DNA of 64,000 nt from JACPVF01 sp964502095. GTDB lineage: Bacteria; Chloroflexota; Anaerolineae; Anaerolineales; Villigracilaceae. The DNA lies in assembly GCA_964502095.1 (NCBI GenBank), contig CAZCUF010000006.1, positions 149,085 to 213,084 on the forward strand, given 5' to 3'. Made by a program: the position numbers and the translations under genes. Below the pieces are notes generated by a model. The model did no database searches. It was not told the DNA's origin and worked only from the letters and a program-made list of their open reading frames with translations. This document shows, one piece after another, positions 16,519-25,176 of the stretch. How positions within the stretch are numbered: position 1 is the stretch's first letter; each line of letters starts with the position of its first letter.

Positions 16519-18171
16519 ATGTCCGGACCTCGAACTGTCCGTGCCCCGAGGGGCATTGATCTCACCTGCAAGAACTGGCTCAGCGAAGCCGCGTACCGCA
16601 TGATCCAAAACAACCTCGACCCTGAGGTTGCCGAAAAGCCCGAAGACCTCGTCGTCTACGGCGGACGCGGGAAAGCCGCGCGCGATTGGGACTCGTTCGA
16701 CGCGATCCTCGAATCGTTGAAGAATCTCGAAGAGGATGAAACTCTGCTCGTGCAATCGGGCAAGCCTGTCGTGGTATTCAAGAGTCACAAAGACGCACCG
16801 AAAGTGTTGATCGCCAACTCGAACATCGTCCCGCATTGGGCGACGTGGGAATACTTCGATGAGTTAGCCAAAAAAGGACTCATCATGTACGGGCAGATGA
16901 CGGCTGGCTCGTGGATCTACATCGGCACGCAGGGAATCTTGCAAGGCACATACGAAACGTTCGGCGCGTTGGCAAAACTCAAAGGCTGGGATTCGCTCAA
17001 AGGCAAATTTGTGTTGACAGCAGGCTTGGGAGGCATGGGCGGCGCGCAACCATTGTCAATCACGATGAACGAAGGCGTGGGACTCATCGTTGAGGTTGAT
17101 CCTGAACGCGCGGAACGCCGTCGCGCCATCGGCTACGTGGATATGGTGGTGGACAATCTCGAAGAAGCGATGACGCTCGTGGAGGAGTTCAAGGATAAAA
17201 AAGTCCCGAAGTCCATCGGGCTGATCGGCAACGCGGCGGATGTGTACGACGAACTCTCGAAGCGTGGAGTGGTCCCCGATGTGGTGACAGACCAAACGTC
17301 CGCACATGAGGCGTTGTTTTACGTCCCGTCTGGGTTATCGGTATCGGCGGCAGAGGAGTTGAGGAAATCGAATCCAGAAAAATATAAAAGGATGGCAATG
17401 GATTCGATGTCGAAGCATGTGCAGGCGATGTTGAATTTTCAAAAGGCTGGCGCGGAAGTGTTCGATTATGGAAATAATTTGCGTCAACAGGCATTCAACA
17501 ACGGCGTGAGTGACGCGTTCGAATTTCCTGGATTCGTTCCCGCGTATATTCGTCCGCTGTTTTGTGAAGGCAAAGGTCCGTTCCGCTGGGTGGCTCTTTC
17601 TGGTGATAAAGAAGATATTTACGCGACCGATCAAGCCATCATGGAGTTGTTCCCCGAAGACGCACACTTACATCGCTGGCTGAAGATGGCGCGTGAAAAA
17701 GTTCCGTTTCAGGGATTGCCCGCGCGGATATGCTGGCTCGGTTATGGCGAGCGCGTGAAGGCAGGCTTGAAGTTCAATGAACTTGTTGCGAGCGGCAAAG
17801 TCAAAGCGCCGATCGTGATCGGACGCGACCATTTGGATTCGGGTTCAGTGGCTTCGCCGAATCGTGAGACAGAATCGATGAAAGACGGTTCAGACGCGAT
17901 TTCCGATTGGGCAATTCTCAACGCGCTCATCAACGCCGTCGGCGGCGCGACGTGGGTCTCGTTCCATCACGGCGGCGGCGTGGGCATGGGATACTCGCAA
18001 CACGCGGGGCAGGTCGTCGTCGCGGATGGAACTCCCGAAGCAGCTCGCAGGCTGGAACGAGTCCTGACAACCGATCCAGGTTTGGGCGTCGTCCGACACG
18101 CCGACGCGGGCTATGAGATCGCGATTGAGACAGCGAAACGCCACGGCATCAAGATGCCGATGTTGAAGTAA
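16519..18171 (+). CDS. hutU: Urocanate hydratase
   Basis: HutU adds water across urocanate to give imidazolonepropionate, step two of histidine breakdown, using tightly bound NAD as electrophile. The 550-residue product has the NAD-binding GLGGMGGAQ loop, the FPAYIRPLFC-like segment FVPAYIRPLFCEGKGPFRWV with the active-site Cys, and RDHLDSGSVASPNRETE near the C-terminus. Full length. An AGGAG site lies 7 nt before the ATG. The next enzyme, hutI, is 37 kb away in this window, and no hutH or hutG is seen. The pathway genes are thus scattered. Confidence 0.96.
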   Translation: MSGPRTVRAPRGIDLTCKNWLSEAAYRMIQNNLDPEVAEKPEDLVVYGGRGKAARDWDSFDAILESLKNLEEDETLLVQSGKPVVVFKSHKDAPKVLIANSNIVPHWATWEYFDELAKKGLIMYGQMTAGSWIYIGTQGILQGTYETFGALAKLKGWDSLKGKFVLTAGLGGMGGAQPLSITMNEGVGLIVEVDPERAERRRAIGYVDMVVDNLEEAMTLVEEFKDKKVPKSIGLIGNAADVYDELSKRGVVPDVVTDQTSAHEALFYVPSGLSVSAAEELRKSNPEKYKRMAMDSMSKHVQAMLNFQKAGAEVFDYGNNLRQQAFNNGVSDAFEFPGFVPAYIRPLFCEGKGPFRWVALSGDKEDIYATDQAIMELFPEDAHLHRWLKMAREKVPFQGLPARICWLGYGERVKAGLKFNELVASGKVKAPIVIGRDHLDSGSVASPNRETESMKDGSDAISDWAILNALINAVGGATWVSFHHGGGVGMGYSQHAGQVVVADGTPEAARRLERVLTTDPGLGVVRHADAGYEIAIETAKRHGIKMPMLK

Positions 18172-18223
18172 TCCATTTAACTTAACAAGCTGATGCCGTT
18201 ATTAAGTCTGTCATCCATGAACT

Positions 18224-18874
18224 ATGAATAAACAGCGCACGATGTCCTCGCCCCGAGAGCGAAATATCCTTTTTTTATTATTGAGCGCATGCTTCCTGCT
18301 CAGTTGCGGGCTGATCTCGCGGCTGGAGAAGCCCACGCCGACGCCGGGCGAAAAAATCAATTATTGTATGAACGACTCGTCGGAGTTATGCGTAGTTTCA
18401 TTTGGAAGCGACGATCAAAATAACATGGTGATCAATTTCATGTCGCCTGATGTAAATTTCCCCGACATCCGCCTTCAGGCAGGAACCGGCGATCAATTCA
18501 ACACATATACCTGCCAGAAAGTGACAGATTTTCCCAACAGCATTTATTGTATCGGTCCGCGCGTGCCGCTGGGCAGCGCTCTCCAGATCAATATTTATAC
18601 TGATAATGGAACGACCCTGCTTGCCCAGGGAATCTTCGTCATTAATGGACTGGCCCTGCCTACAGCCGTGTTGGTAAATTCGACTGCCACGCAAATCGAA
18701 ACGCCCGTCCCCACTCGCGCAAAAACACCCACCAGAACGCCTTATGTTTTCCCGAGCTCCACGCAAAGGCCGGGGGGCACGCGCACGGCAACGCCCCGCG
18801 TAAGCCCAACCCCCACCTCGAAAACGCGCGCCCCTGTTTCACCGACCGCCACCGAGTCGCCCACATATCCTTAG
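18224..18874 (+). CDS. Lipoprotein with Thr/Pro-rich tail
   Basis: The 216-residue protein has a signal peptide ending in the lipobox LLSC (about residue 28), then a short linker with PTPTP. A compact domain of about 110 residues contains four cysteines (NYCMNDSSELC, YTCQK, YCIG). A 60-residue tail rich in Thr, Pro, Arg and Ser follows. It should be anchored outside the cytoplasmic membrane. I recognise no domain; TPTP linkers of this sort are typical of Anaerolineae lipoproteins. It precedes a membrane protein and a second lipoprotein in a likely operon. Confidence 0.7.
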   Translation: MNKQRTMSSPRERNILFLLLSACFLLSCGLISRLEKPTPTPGEKINYCMNDSSELCVVSFGSDDQNNMVINFMSPDVNFPDIRLQAGTGDQFNTYTCQKVTDFPNSIYCIGPRVPLGSALQINIYTDNGTTLLAQGIFVINGLALPTAVLVNSTATQIETPVPTRAKTPTRTPYVFPSSTQRPGGTRTATPRVSPTPTSKTRAPVSPTATESPTYP

Positions 18875-18890
18875 AGCCTCGCGTAGCTCG

Positions 18891-20672
18891 ATGAGTCTTT
18901 TTACCGACGGCCTGCGCGTCTTCCTGCAAAACCAGTCTGCAATCACCGAACTAGGTTCGATCCTCGGTTGGGCCGCGCTCATCGTCATGGCGCTCCTGCC
19001 GCGCCTTGACGCCGGCACATTTTCCGCCGACGAATTATTTTCTCTCGGCGCGGCGGGCTGGATGGGCTTATTCATCCTCACAGCCGCCTCGATATTTCTA
19101 TCCAACTTCGTTCACCTGGCATGGTTGATTCTTCTTGCTTTTGCCGCAGTCGGAATCTTTGCGCTGATTTTTATCGGGCAAAGAATAAAACGACTCAAAA
19201 GCATGAGTCCTATTCTCATCGCATTATCCGCGCTTTTGTTTCTTTCGATTTTCCTGCGGCTGGCCTTCCTCGCCCGGACTACTTTGCCGCTTTATTTTGA
19301 CTCAGCCGAACATTACCGCATTATTAAAGCTTTGGTCGGGGAATTCGAATCAACGTTTCAGGCGCGGACTTTGACCTGGCCCGCTCCAACGTACTATCAT
19401 CTCGGCTTTCATGTGATGGCCGCCATCCTGGCCTCCGCCCTGCGCGTCGACCCGAAAACAATGATCCTTTTGTTGGGCCAACTCGTCCTGGCCTGCATCC
19501 CGATTTCATTCTACTTCATCGTTAACCGCGAAGCGAAATCGAACCTCGGTGGATTGTTCGCGGTGATTCTGGCAGGCTTTGGCTGGTACATGCCTGCCCA
19601 CGCGGCGAATTGGGGGAAATATCCCGCGCTGACCAGTTTATTGACGATCCAATTTTCACTGGGCCTGGCCTACTGGCTCGCAACAGACAAGACCTCGCGC
19701 ACAAGACCAGCATGGATTTGGCTCGCGCTGAGCGTTCTCACTTCCCTGCTGGCGCATACGCGTTCGGTCATCGTAATCGGAATCTTCGCTATTTCCTGGC
19801 TGATTGCAGTTCAATGGGACAAACAGCCTCGAGTTTTGCGCCTTCCGATTTTAGGACTTGTCAGCGCGGTTCTGATCGTATTCGCCGCATGGGTCAATTC
19901 CACCAGTTTGAAAACGACGTTCGACCCATATCTCGTCAAAGGTAGTGCAGTTACATTCATTGTTTTACTGCTGGCGTTCTTCGCATTGAAAGTATCGCCG
20001 CGCATTTTATTTTGCGGTCTTCTTTCCGCGGCGTTGATGCTTGGCAGTCTGCTTGTGCCGATGCGCGGCCTGCCCGGCTTCGGAGATCTGACGCTGTTGG
20101 ATCGGCCTTTCGTGGAGATGATGCTCTTCGTTCCGCTGGCAATGATCGGCGGAGTCGGATTCGCCGGTTTGTTCCACTTCTTGAAAAAAGTTTCAACGTG
20201 GCAGAAAATCGTCGCGCCTGCATTTGCCGTCCTGCTCGTAATTGCACTGCTTGTGAACGCCGGAGAAAAATATGATTTTTATCCTTCGAGTTGTTGTCAG
20301 ATCGTCGGGCAGGATGATATAGCCGCGCTCGATTGGCTGAATAAAAACCTTCCGGAAAATTCCGGGATCGCCATTGCATCCGCCGAGATGAATGTGCAAC
20401 TCAGCGGTTCCGCGGAAACGTACACCGGTATCGACGCGGGCGTGTGGATCGCGCCGCTCACCGGGCGAACTACTAAACTCATACCCTTCACATCCGACTT
20501 TACTGTGGAGACCGTGCATGCACAACTTTGCGAGGCGAAAATCGATTATATTTATGTGGGCAAGGAAAAACAAAGTTTCGACCGGCAAAGACTGAGCGCG
20601 CGGCCCGATTGGTATCGCGTCGTCTTTTATCTGCCGACCGCGCAGATCGATGAAATCATCGGCTGTACTTGA
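18891..20672 (+). CDS. Polytopic membrane protein, GT39-like
   Basis: The 593-residue protein has some twelve hydrophobic segments over residues 1-440 and an extracytoplasmic C-terminal domain of about 130 residues. An acidic loop after the third helix (LYFDSAEHYRIIK) and the layout resemble membrane glycosyltransferases of the PMT/GT39 or DUF6541-like sort, but I do not see a decisive catalytic motif. It starts 16 bp after the preceding lipoprotein and ends 22 bp before the next, so the three genes are probably cotranscribed. Confidence 0.6.
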   Translation: MSLFTDGLRVFLQNQSAITELGSILGWAALIVMALLPRLDAGTFSADELFSLGAAGWMGLFILTAASIFLSNFVHLAWLILLAFAAVGIFALIFIGQRIKRLKSMSPILIALSALLFLSIFLRLAFLARTTLPLYFDSAEHYRIIKALVGEFESTFQARTLTWPAPTYYHLGFHVMAAILASALRVDPKTMILLLGQLVLACIPISFYFIVNREAKSNLGGLFAVILAGFGWYMPAHAANWGKYPALTSLLTIQFSLGLAYWLATDKTSRTRPAWIWLALSVLTSLLAHTRSVIVIGIFAISWLIAVQWDKQPRVLRLPILGLVSAVLIVFAAWVNSTSLKTTFDPYLVKGSAVTFIVLLLAFFALKVSPRILFCGLLSAALMLGSLLVPMRGLPGFGDLTLLDRPFVEMMLFVPLAMIGGVGFAGLFHFLKKVSTWQKIVAPAFAVLLVIALLVNAGEKYDFYPSSCCQIVGQDDIAALDWLNKNLPENSGIAIASAEMNVQLSGSAETYTGIDAGVWIAPLTGRTTKLIPFTSDFTVETVHAQLCEAKIDYIYVGKEKQSFDRQRLSARPDWYRVVFYLPTAQIDEIIGCT

Positions 20673-20694
20673 TGTTCAATTCAAAGGAGACCCT

Positions 20695-21444
20695 ATGAGA
20701 TATCGCCCGCTTCTTGCCAGCCTGATCCTGATCCTGTCCATTCTGGCATGCAACCTGCCTTCAGGGACACCGACGCCCACGGCGACTGCCGCACCACCTC
20801 CCACTGCCGCGCCGACTCAACCTCCCGCGACCGCGATCCCATCCAATACGCCGCTCCCCACTGACACTCCCCTGCCCACTGCTACTGCAACTCCGGCCAT
20901 TCCGATTGCATGGCCAAAGAGCGTCGCGGTCAATTGCCGTTACGGACCGGGCACAGCCTGGGCGGCAGTCAGCGCATTACAGTTGAACGTTCAGGCTGAA
21001 ATCGCGGGACGTAACGCAGGCAACGACTGGTGGTATATCAAGGATCCGCTCAACCCCGGCGACTTCTGCTGGGTGGCGATGAGCGTGACGAACGCGGCGG
21101 GAAATTTAGCGCCGATCCCGATCGTTGCCGCACCCGAAGCGCTGGTGACCGGCGTATCCGTGGATGCCGACGTTACTTATTCCGCGTGCGGCGGGCCGAA
21201 TCCGATTCAATTCAGCGGAAAGGTCACCACCAACGGTCCGACTACGATAACCTATCAATGGGAGATCACCGGCGATAAGCAAAACACCACTTCGCCAGAA
21301 ACGCTCAAATTCGATACCGCCGATACAAAAAGCGTTCCAGACCCGGGCGCGTATTCTGCCGATTGCGGCAACTATGCCATTACACTGCATGTTACCGATC
21401 CGAACGAGAAATCGGCCAAGAAGAATTTCAAGGTGGGGCCGTAA
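20695..21444 (+). CDS. SH3-like domain lipoprotein
   Basis: The 249-residue protein has a lipoprotein signal peptide with lipobox ILAC at residues 16-19, a long Thr/Pro linker (about 22-80), and a bacterial SH3-like domain with VNCRYGPG and WWYIKDP...CWV. A C-terminal beta domain of about 100 residues follows, with two Cys and ITYQWEITGD. An AAAGGAGA site precedes the ATG at 20695; the frame open from 20650 includes that RBS. The same architecture recurs at 52208-52966, so the two are paralogues. SH3-like domains of this kind often bind cell-wall peptides, but here the ligand is unknown. Confidence 0.75.
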   Translation: MRYRPLLASLILILSILACNLPSGTPTPTATAAPPPTAAPTQPPATAIPSNTPLPTDTPLPTATATPAIPIAWPKSVAVNCRYGPGTAWAAVSALQLNVQAEIAGRNAGNDWWYIKDPLNPGDFCWVAMSVTNAAGNLAPIPIVAAPEALVTGVSVDADVTYSACGGPNPIQFSGKVTTNGPTTITYQWEITGDKQNTTSPETLKFDTADTKSVPDPGAYSADCGNYAITLHVTDPNEKSAKKNFKVGP

Positions 21445-21489
21445 ATTCGATTCCCAATCCACATCAATTTGTCTTTTGACCGAAAATAA

Positions 21490-21521
21490 AAAATCCCCGA
21501 AGTGAAAACTTCGGGGATTTT
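21490..21521. terminator. Bidirectional terminator between lipoprotein and csp genes
   Basis: AAAATCCCCGAAGT and ACTTCGGGGATTTT form a 14-bp perfect stem with a GAAA loop; A/T tracts on both sides serve the convergent genes. Confidence 0.92.
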
Positions 21522-21534
21522 GGCGCATTCAAGT

Positions 21535-21747
21535 TTAGGCGAGCGGTACGACGTTGCTGGCCTGCAGGCCTTTCGGGCCCTGCTCGACCGAGAACTCGAC
21601 CTTCTGGCCTTCGTTCAGGTTGCGGAAGCCATCGCCCTGGATCGCGGTGAAGTGGACGAACACGTCGTCGCCGCCATCGCGGGCAATAAAGCCGTAGCCT
21701 TTGCTCCCGTTGAACCATTTGACTGTGCCGATGATACGTTCAGACAT
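21535..21747 (-). CDS. csp: Cold-shock protein
   Basis: The 70-residue protein is a complete cold-shock domain, a five-stranded OB fold binding single-stranded RNA/DNA as an RNA chaperone. RNP1 (KGYGFIA) and RNP2 (VFVHFTA) are both present after the usual GTVKWFN start. I use the ATG at 21747, which has a perfect AGGAGG site 7 nt upstream. Longer open frames add a non-conserved N-terminus. About 150 nt of leader upstream can fold and may carry the temperature response typical of csp mRNAs. Confidence 0.95.
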   Translation of the reverse strand: MSERIIGTVKWFNGSKGYGFIARDGGDDVFVHFTAIQGDGFRNLNEGQKVEFSVEQGPKGLQASNVVPLA

Positions 21748-21900
21748 TGTATTTGCCTCCTTATGGCAAAAAAGGGTTAGTAAGACACCCGGTCTGTTCC
21801 ACGGACAGTCAAACAAAACGGCTCGCGGACCCCCACCGTGAGCCGACATCGTTTCTTTTCAACGCGAACTAACTGGTATCCTTCAACGGCATAATATCAT
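21748..21900 (-). promoter_or_regulatory. Probable structured 5' leader of csp
   Basis: The sequence upstream of csp has no gene and contains a stem GGCTCGCGG / CCGTGAGCC (one mismatch, about 21820-21845) and a small CTGTTCC/GGACAG stem. Long leaders are known for cspA-type genes. The transcript start was not identified. The rest of the gap to 22060 shows no further structure I can name. Confidence 0.35.
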
Positions 21901-22064
21901 GCAACCCCCAAATCGTCAACGGTTCACAACGTGCCGCGTGAGGATTGTTCATATGCGGCTGGACGGCACATAATTCCCGAATTCGACCCGCCTGAAAGAC
22001 GCCGGGCAGACGCTCCCGGGGGTATCCCAGGCATTTTAGTTCGAGTCACATTATACTTTCACCC

Positions 22065-22093
22065 TTGACATACTGTATATTATACAGTATAGT
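22065..22093 (+). promoter_or_regulatory. PadR promoter with perfect operator palindrome
   Basis: TTGACA (22065-22070), 17 bp, then TATAGT (22088-22093) make a strong sigma-70 type promoter. Between and over the elements lies a perfect 10-bp inverted repeat with a 1-nt centre at 22070-22090 (ATACTGTATA / TATACAGTAT). Its position would block RNA polymerase, and it most likely binds the PadR product. Confidence 0.8.
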
Positions 22094-22111
22094 ACGATAT
22101 ATAGGTGATAC

Positions 22112-22444
22112 ATGGACAATGACGAACTCGTACAAAACATGTTGTTGGAACTGCGGCGCGGCATCCTGTCACTTGCGGTAATGAGCCAGTTGAGCAAGGA
22201 GCAGTACGGCTATTCCCTGCTCAAGGCGCTCTCCGATCAGGGCATGGAGATCGACCAAAGCACGCTCTACCCCCTGCTCCGCAGGCTCGAGTCGCAGGGA
22301 CTGTTACAGTCCGATTGGCGCATCGTGGACGAAGCGCGTCCGCGCCGCTATTACGTGATCAGCGCGCAAGGCAAGGCGGCGCTGACAAAACTCAAAAAGG
22401 AATGGTCGGCGATGACGGCGACCATGACGAAAATGCTATCCTAA
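22112..22444 (+). CDS. PadR-family transcriptional regulator
   Basis: PadR regulators are small winged-helix repressors. The 110-residue product shows the family pattern: LRRGILSLAVMSQL, YGYSLLKALSD, the recognition helix STLYPLLRRLESQGLL, and the wing RRYYVISAQGKAAL. It is the short PadR-s2 type without a long C-terminal helix. It heads a cluster with two HAAS-domain membrane proteins, a pairing seen widely in Firmicutes and Chloroflexota. The palindrome over its promoter predicts autorepression released by an unknown ligand. Confidence 0.9.
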   Translation: MDNDELVQNMLLELRRGILSLAVMSQLSKEQYGYSLLKALSDQGMEIDQSTLYPLLRRLESQGLLQSDWRIVDEARPRRYYVISAQGKAALTKLKKEWSAMTATMTKMLS

Positions 22445-22473
22445 AGGACAGTGTCGTGAAGAAGGAGAATGAA

Positions 22474-23496
22474 ATGAATCTGATTAATAGATATATCGCG
22501 GAAGTCGGCAGACACCTGCCGGAAAAAGATCGCGCGGACATTGAAGCAGAGATCCGCTCGATGATCGAAGATATGCTTGAGGAGCGCGGGGCATCGGCAA
22601 ATTCAACCGATGAAAAGGTCATCGCGAGTGTTCTGGAAGAACTTGGCGACCCGAAACTGCTCGCAGCCAAGTACGCCCCATCAAAACGGTATTTGATCGG
22701 ACCCGGTTGGTATGAAATTTATATTCAAACTCTCCAGCGTGTACTGTACATCGTGCTTCCGATCTTCGCCGCAGTGACGATCGTCCTCACGCTGGCAGAT
22801 AACCCATTGGATTTCGGTCCTGCGGTGGGTAAAGCCATCGGCGGCGCATTCGAAGTAGGCTTGCAGATCTTCTTCTGGATCACAATTGTTTTTATATTTC
22901 TGGATCGCTCCGAGGAAGTTCCCGATAAAGCGCCGAACACAGGACCCAAAGCATGGACTGTCGCTCAACTGCCGAAGACACCGCTGAAACGCCAGATCAG
23001 CATTGGCGAGACGCTGACGAACATCGTAATGGAACTCTTCCTGCTGATATGGATCGTCCTACCTCCCATGCAAGCGTGGCTTCGAGGTGAGACTGATTTT
23101 GTGCCGTTCCTGCATCCCAACTTATGGAATTTCTGGATGCCGATCTTCTTTGTATTGTTTGTTCTGACCTTGATCCATGAGGTGTTCAAACTGAAAATCG
23201 GCAACTGGACGCCCGCATTGACTGTAACGAACGTGATCCTGGGTACGGCTTCGATCATTTACATCGTTGCGCTGGTGACGACCCAGCAAGTGATCAACCC
23301 CGCGTTTGTCGCGAGCCTCGATAGCGCGCAGGCTTCCGAATTGCAGAGCATCACAACCTGGTCTACCTGGACGGTCGGCATCACAGCCGCCATCTTCATC
23401 GGCATCATCATCTGGGATATGGTCAATTCCATTCGATTGGCAAAACGTCTCAACGAACCAGCAGGCATGATCGTCCCTGCAAAAAATGTATCATGA
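22474..23496 (+). CDS. HAAS-domain membrane protein 1
   Basis: The 340-residue protein begins with a HAAS-type helical domain (MNLINRYIAEVGRHLPEKDR then ADIEAEIRSMIEDMLEE, residues 1-75), which is known as a partner domain of PadR regulators. About six transmembrane helices follow. An AAGGAG site lies 6 nt before the ATG at 22474; the frame open upstream overlaps padR and is not used. It lies 30 bp after padR. Function unknown; it may sense or signal at the membrane. Confidence 0.75.
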   Translation: MNLINRYIAEVGRHLPEKDRADIEAEIRSMIEDMLEERGASANSTDEKVIASVLEELGDPKLLAAKYAPSKRYLIGPGWYEIYIQTLQRVLYIVLPIFAAVTIVLTLADNPLDFGPAVGKAIGGAFEVGLQIFFWITIVFIFLDRSEEVPDKAPNTGPKAWTVAQLPKTPLKRQISIGETLTNIVMELFLLIWIVLPPMQAWLRGETDFVPFLHPNLWNFWMPIFFVLFVLTLIHEVFKLKIGNWTPALTVTNVILGTASIIYIVALVTTQQVINPAFVASLDSAQASELQSITTWSTWTVGITAAIFIGIIIWDMVNSIRLAKRLNEPAGMIVPAKNVS

Positions 23497-23510
23497 AGTA
23501 AGGAGTAAGA

Positions 23511-24524
23511 ATGAATCTGATTGACAAATATGTTGTTGAAGTCGGCAAATATCTGCCTCGAAAAGGACGCGCCGACATCGAAGCCGAGATCCGCTCGACG
23601 CTGGAGGATATGCTCGAGGAACGGAAACAGGCTGAAACGGCGAGCGAAGCGGAAGTCATCCAATTGCTCAAAGAATACGGGGCGCCGCGCGAGGTCGCCG
23701 CAAAATATAAATCGCATCCATATCTGATCGGGCCGCGCTTGTTCCCGCTCTTTGAAATGATCCTGCGGATCGTGTTGATCGTGGTTACGGCCGCATCGCT
23801 CTTCGGATTGGCAGTGAGCGCGGCGAAAACAGGTTTTGCAGATGCCGCGTTCCTGCCCGCGCTCAAAGATTGGTTTTTGAATCTGGTCGGCGGGCTTGTA
23901 GCGGCTTTCGGAAATATCGCGTTGGTGTTTGCGATCATCGAACGCACACCCGTCGCAAAGGAATTTGAAGAGGATGCGCAGGAATGGGATCCGAAAGAAT
24001 TAAAAGAGGCGCACGATCCCGATCGTGTTGACCTGCCCGATCATATCGCCACGATCATTTTCACAGTTCTCGGGCTGGCCATCTTGAACTTCTATCCGAA
24101 TCTGCTTGCCATTCGCATCAGTAATAACGGCGACATGACCACAGTGTCAGTTCTCACAGAAGCGTTCTTTCGCTTCCTGCCGTGGATCAACATCCTGGGC
24201 GTGTTACAGATCGTTTTCAACAGTTTCATGCTGAGTCAAAAAGAATGGCAGGCATCCACTCGGGTTTCATCCATCGTGATGGATATCGCTCAGGCAGTCC
24301 TGGCTGTGGTGATTTTGACAACGCCCGCGATCTTCGGCGTCACACCTGAGGCGCTGCGCGCGGCTGGCGTGCAAGAATCGGCGGAAGTGCTCTCGCGGCT
24401 GGCCAACTCCATCCCAATGATCATTCTTGCCATTGTGGTCATCGTTACAGCGATCAAGGTTGTCAAAAGCGCGTTGCAGTTGTTTCAAGATCGAGCAAAA
24501 CCGCCATACCCGATGACAAAGTGA
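23511..24524 (+). CDS. HAAS-domain membrane protein 2
   Basis: A 337-residue paralogue of the preceding gene. The N-terminus matches closely (NLIDKYVVEVGKYLPRKGR, then ADIEAEIRSTLEDMLEE), followed by about six transmembrane helices whose sequence has diverged more. Fifteen bp separate the two genes, so tandem duplication and cotranscription with padR are likely. A strong terminator follows at 24546. No catalytic motif is apparent. Confidence 0.75.
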   Translation: MNLIDKYVVEVGKYLPRKGRADIEAEIRSTLEDMLEERKQAETASEAEVIQLLKEYGAPREVAAKYKSHPYLIGPRLFPLFEMILRIVLIVVTAASLFGLAVSAAKTGFADAAFLPALKDWFLNLVGGLVAAFGNIALVFAIIERTPVAKEFEEDAQEWDPKELKEAHDPDRVDLPDHIATIIFTVLGLAILNFYPNLLAIRISNNGDMTTVSVLTEAFFRFLPWINILGVLQIVFNSFMLSQKEWQASTRVSSIVMDIAQAVLAVVILTTPAIFGVTPEALRAAGVQESAEVLSRLANSIPMIILAIVVIVTAIKVVKSALQLFQDRAKPPYPMTK

Positions 24525-24545
24525 GTCATCGAAGCAGTGCGTGAA

Positions 24546-24576
24546 AAAATCGGGATGTTGAACACATCCCGATTTT
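24546..24576 (+). terminator. Terminator of the padR/HAAS operon
   Basis: AAAATCGGGATGT and ACATCCCGATTTTT form a 13-bp stem with a 5-nt loop and a T run. Confidence 0.9.
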
Positions 24577-24617
24577 TATTTTCAGCCAAATAACATGATA
24601 CGCAGTAGAATCTTCTC

Positions 24618-25073
24618 ATGCAATGGACTCGCGTTCACGGGCAGATTCGGGAAGGCTACCGCGTCGCTTCGGGACCTTCGGCTGATTACCCCTATGGAGC
24701 CTTGAGCCGCCAGCGACCTTTGTTCGCCGCCCGCGGACTCGACCTCAGCAGTTACTTCAACGGCACGCTCAACATTGACATCCGCCCATTTCAATTCAGG
24801 ATGTTGAAACCTGAATTCACATTTCGTGGCGTGGAATGGACGGACTTGCACCCGCCGGAGGATTTTTCCTTTTCGCGTTGCAAGGTCGTTTTCAAAGAAG
24901 CGGAATACGACGGCTGGGTGTATTATCCGCATCCCGAAACAAAACTCCGTCACTTTCAAAACCCATCGCTGGTGGAAGTCATCGCGAAACCCATCCTCGG
25001 CATAAAATATGGCGACGCTTTACAGGTGTCGCTCAATTCGGACGAGATCGAGGTCATCCGCCCGGATTCGTGA
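24618..25073 (+). CDS. Uncharacterised protein, possibly RibK-like barrel
   Basis: The 151-residue soluble protein is not firmly recognised. The pattern VASGPSADYPYGALSRQRP, then YFNGTLNIDI, then VEVIAKPILGIKYGDALQVS recalls the archaeal CTP-dependent riboflavin kinase (DUF120) fold. In that fold a GTLN motif and a final LRxxLxLxxGDxV strand are typical. If so it would bind a nucleotide, but the resemblance is short and length differs, so I give no function. It stands alone after the terminator of the HAAS operon. Confidence 0.5.
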   Translation: MQWTRVHGQIREGYRVASGPSADYPYGALSRQRPLFAARGLDLSSYFNGTLNIDIRPFQFRMLKPEFTFRGVEWTDLHPPEDFSFSRCKVVFKEAEYDGWVYYPHPETKLRHFQNPSLVEVIAKPILGIKYGDALQVSLNSDEIEVIRPDS

Positions 25074-25176
25074 GCACGCAAACCGATAGAAAAAGAAGCG
25101 GATTTCGTTTTGCTCTCAGGCGGCCAGGTTTGGGGAAATTGACTCTCTGATACAATCACAGCGCTCATTTCTGAAA

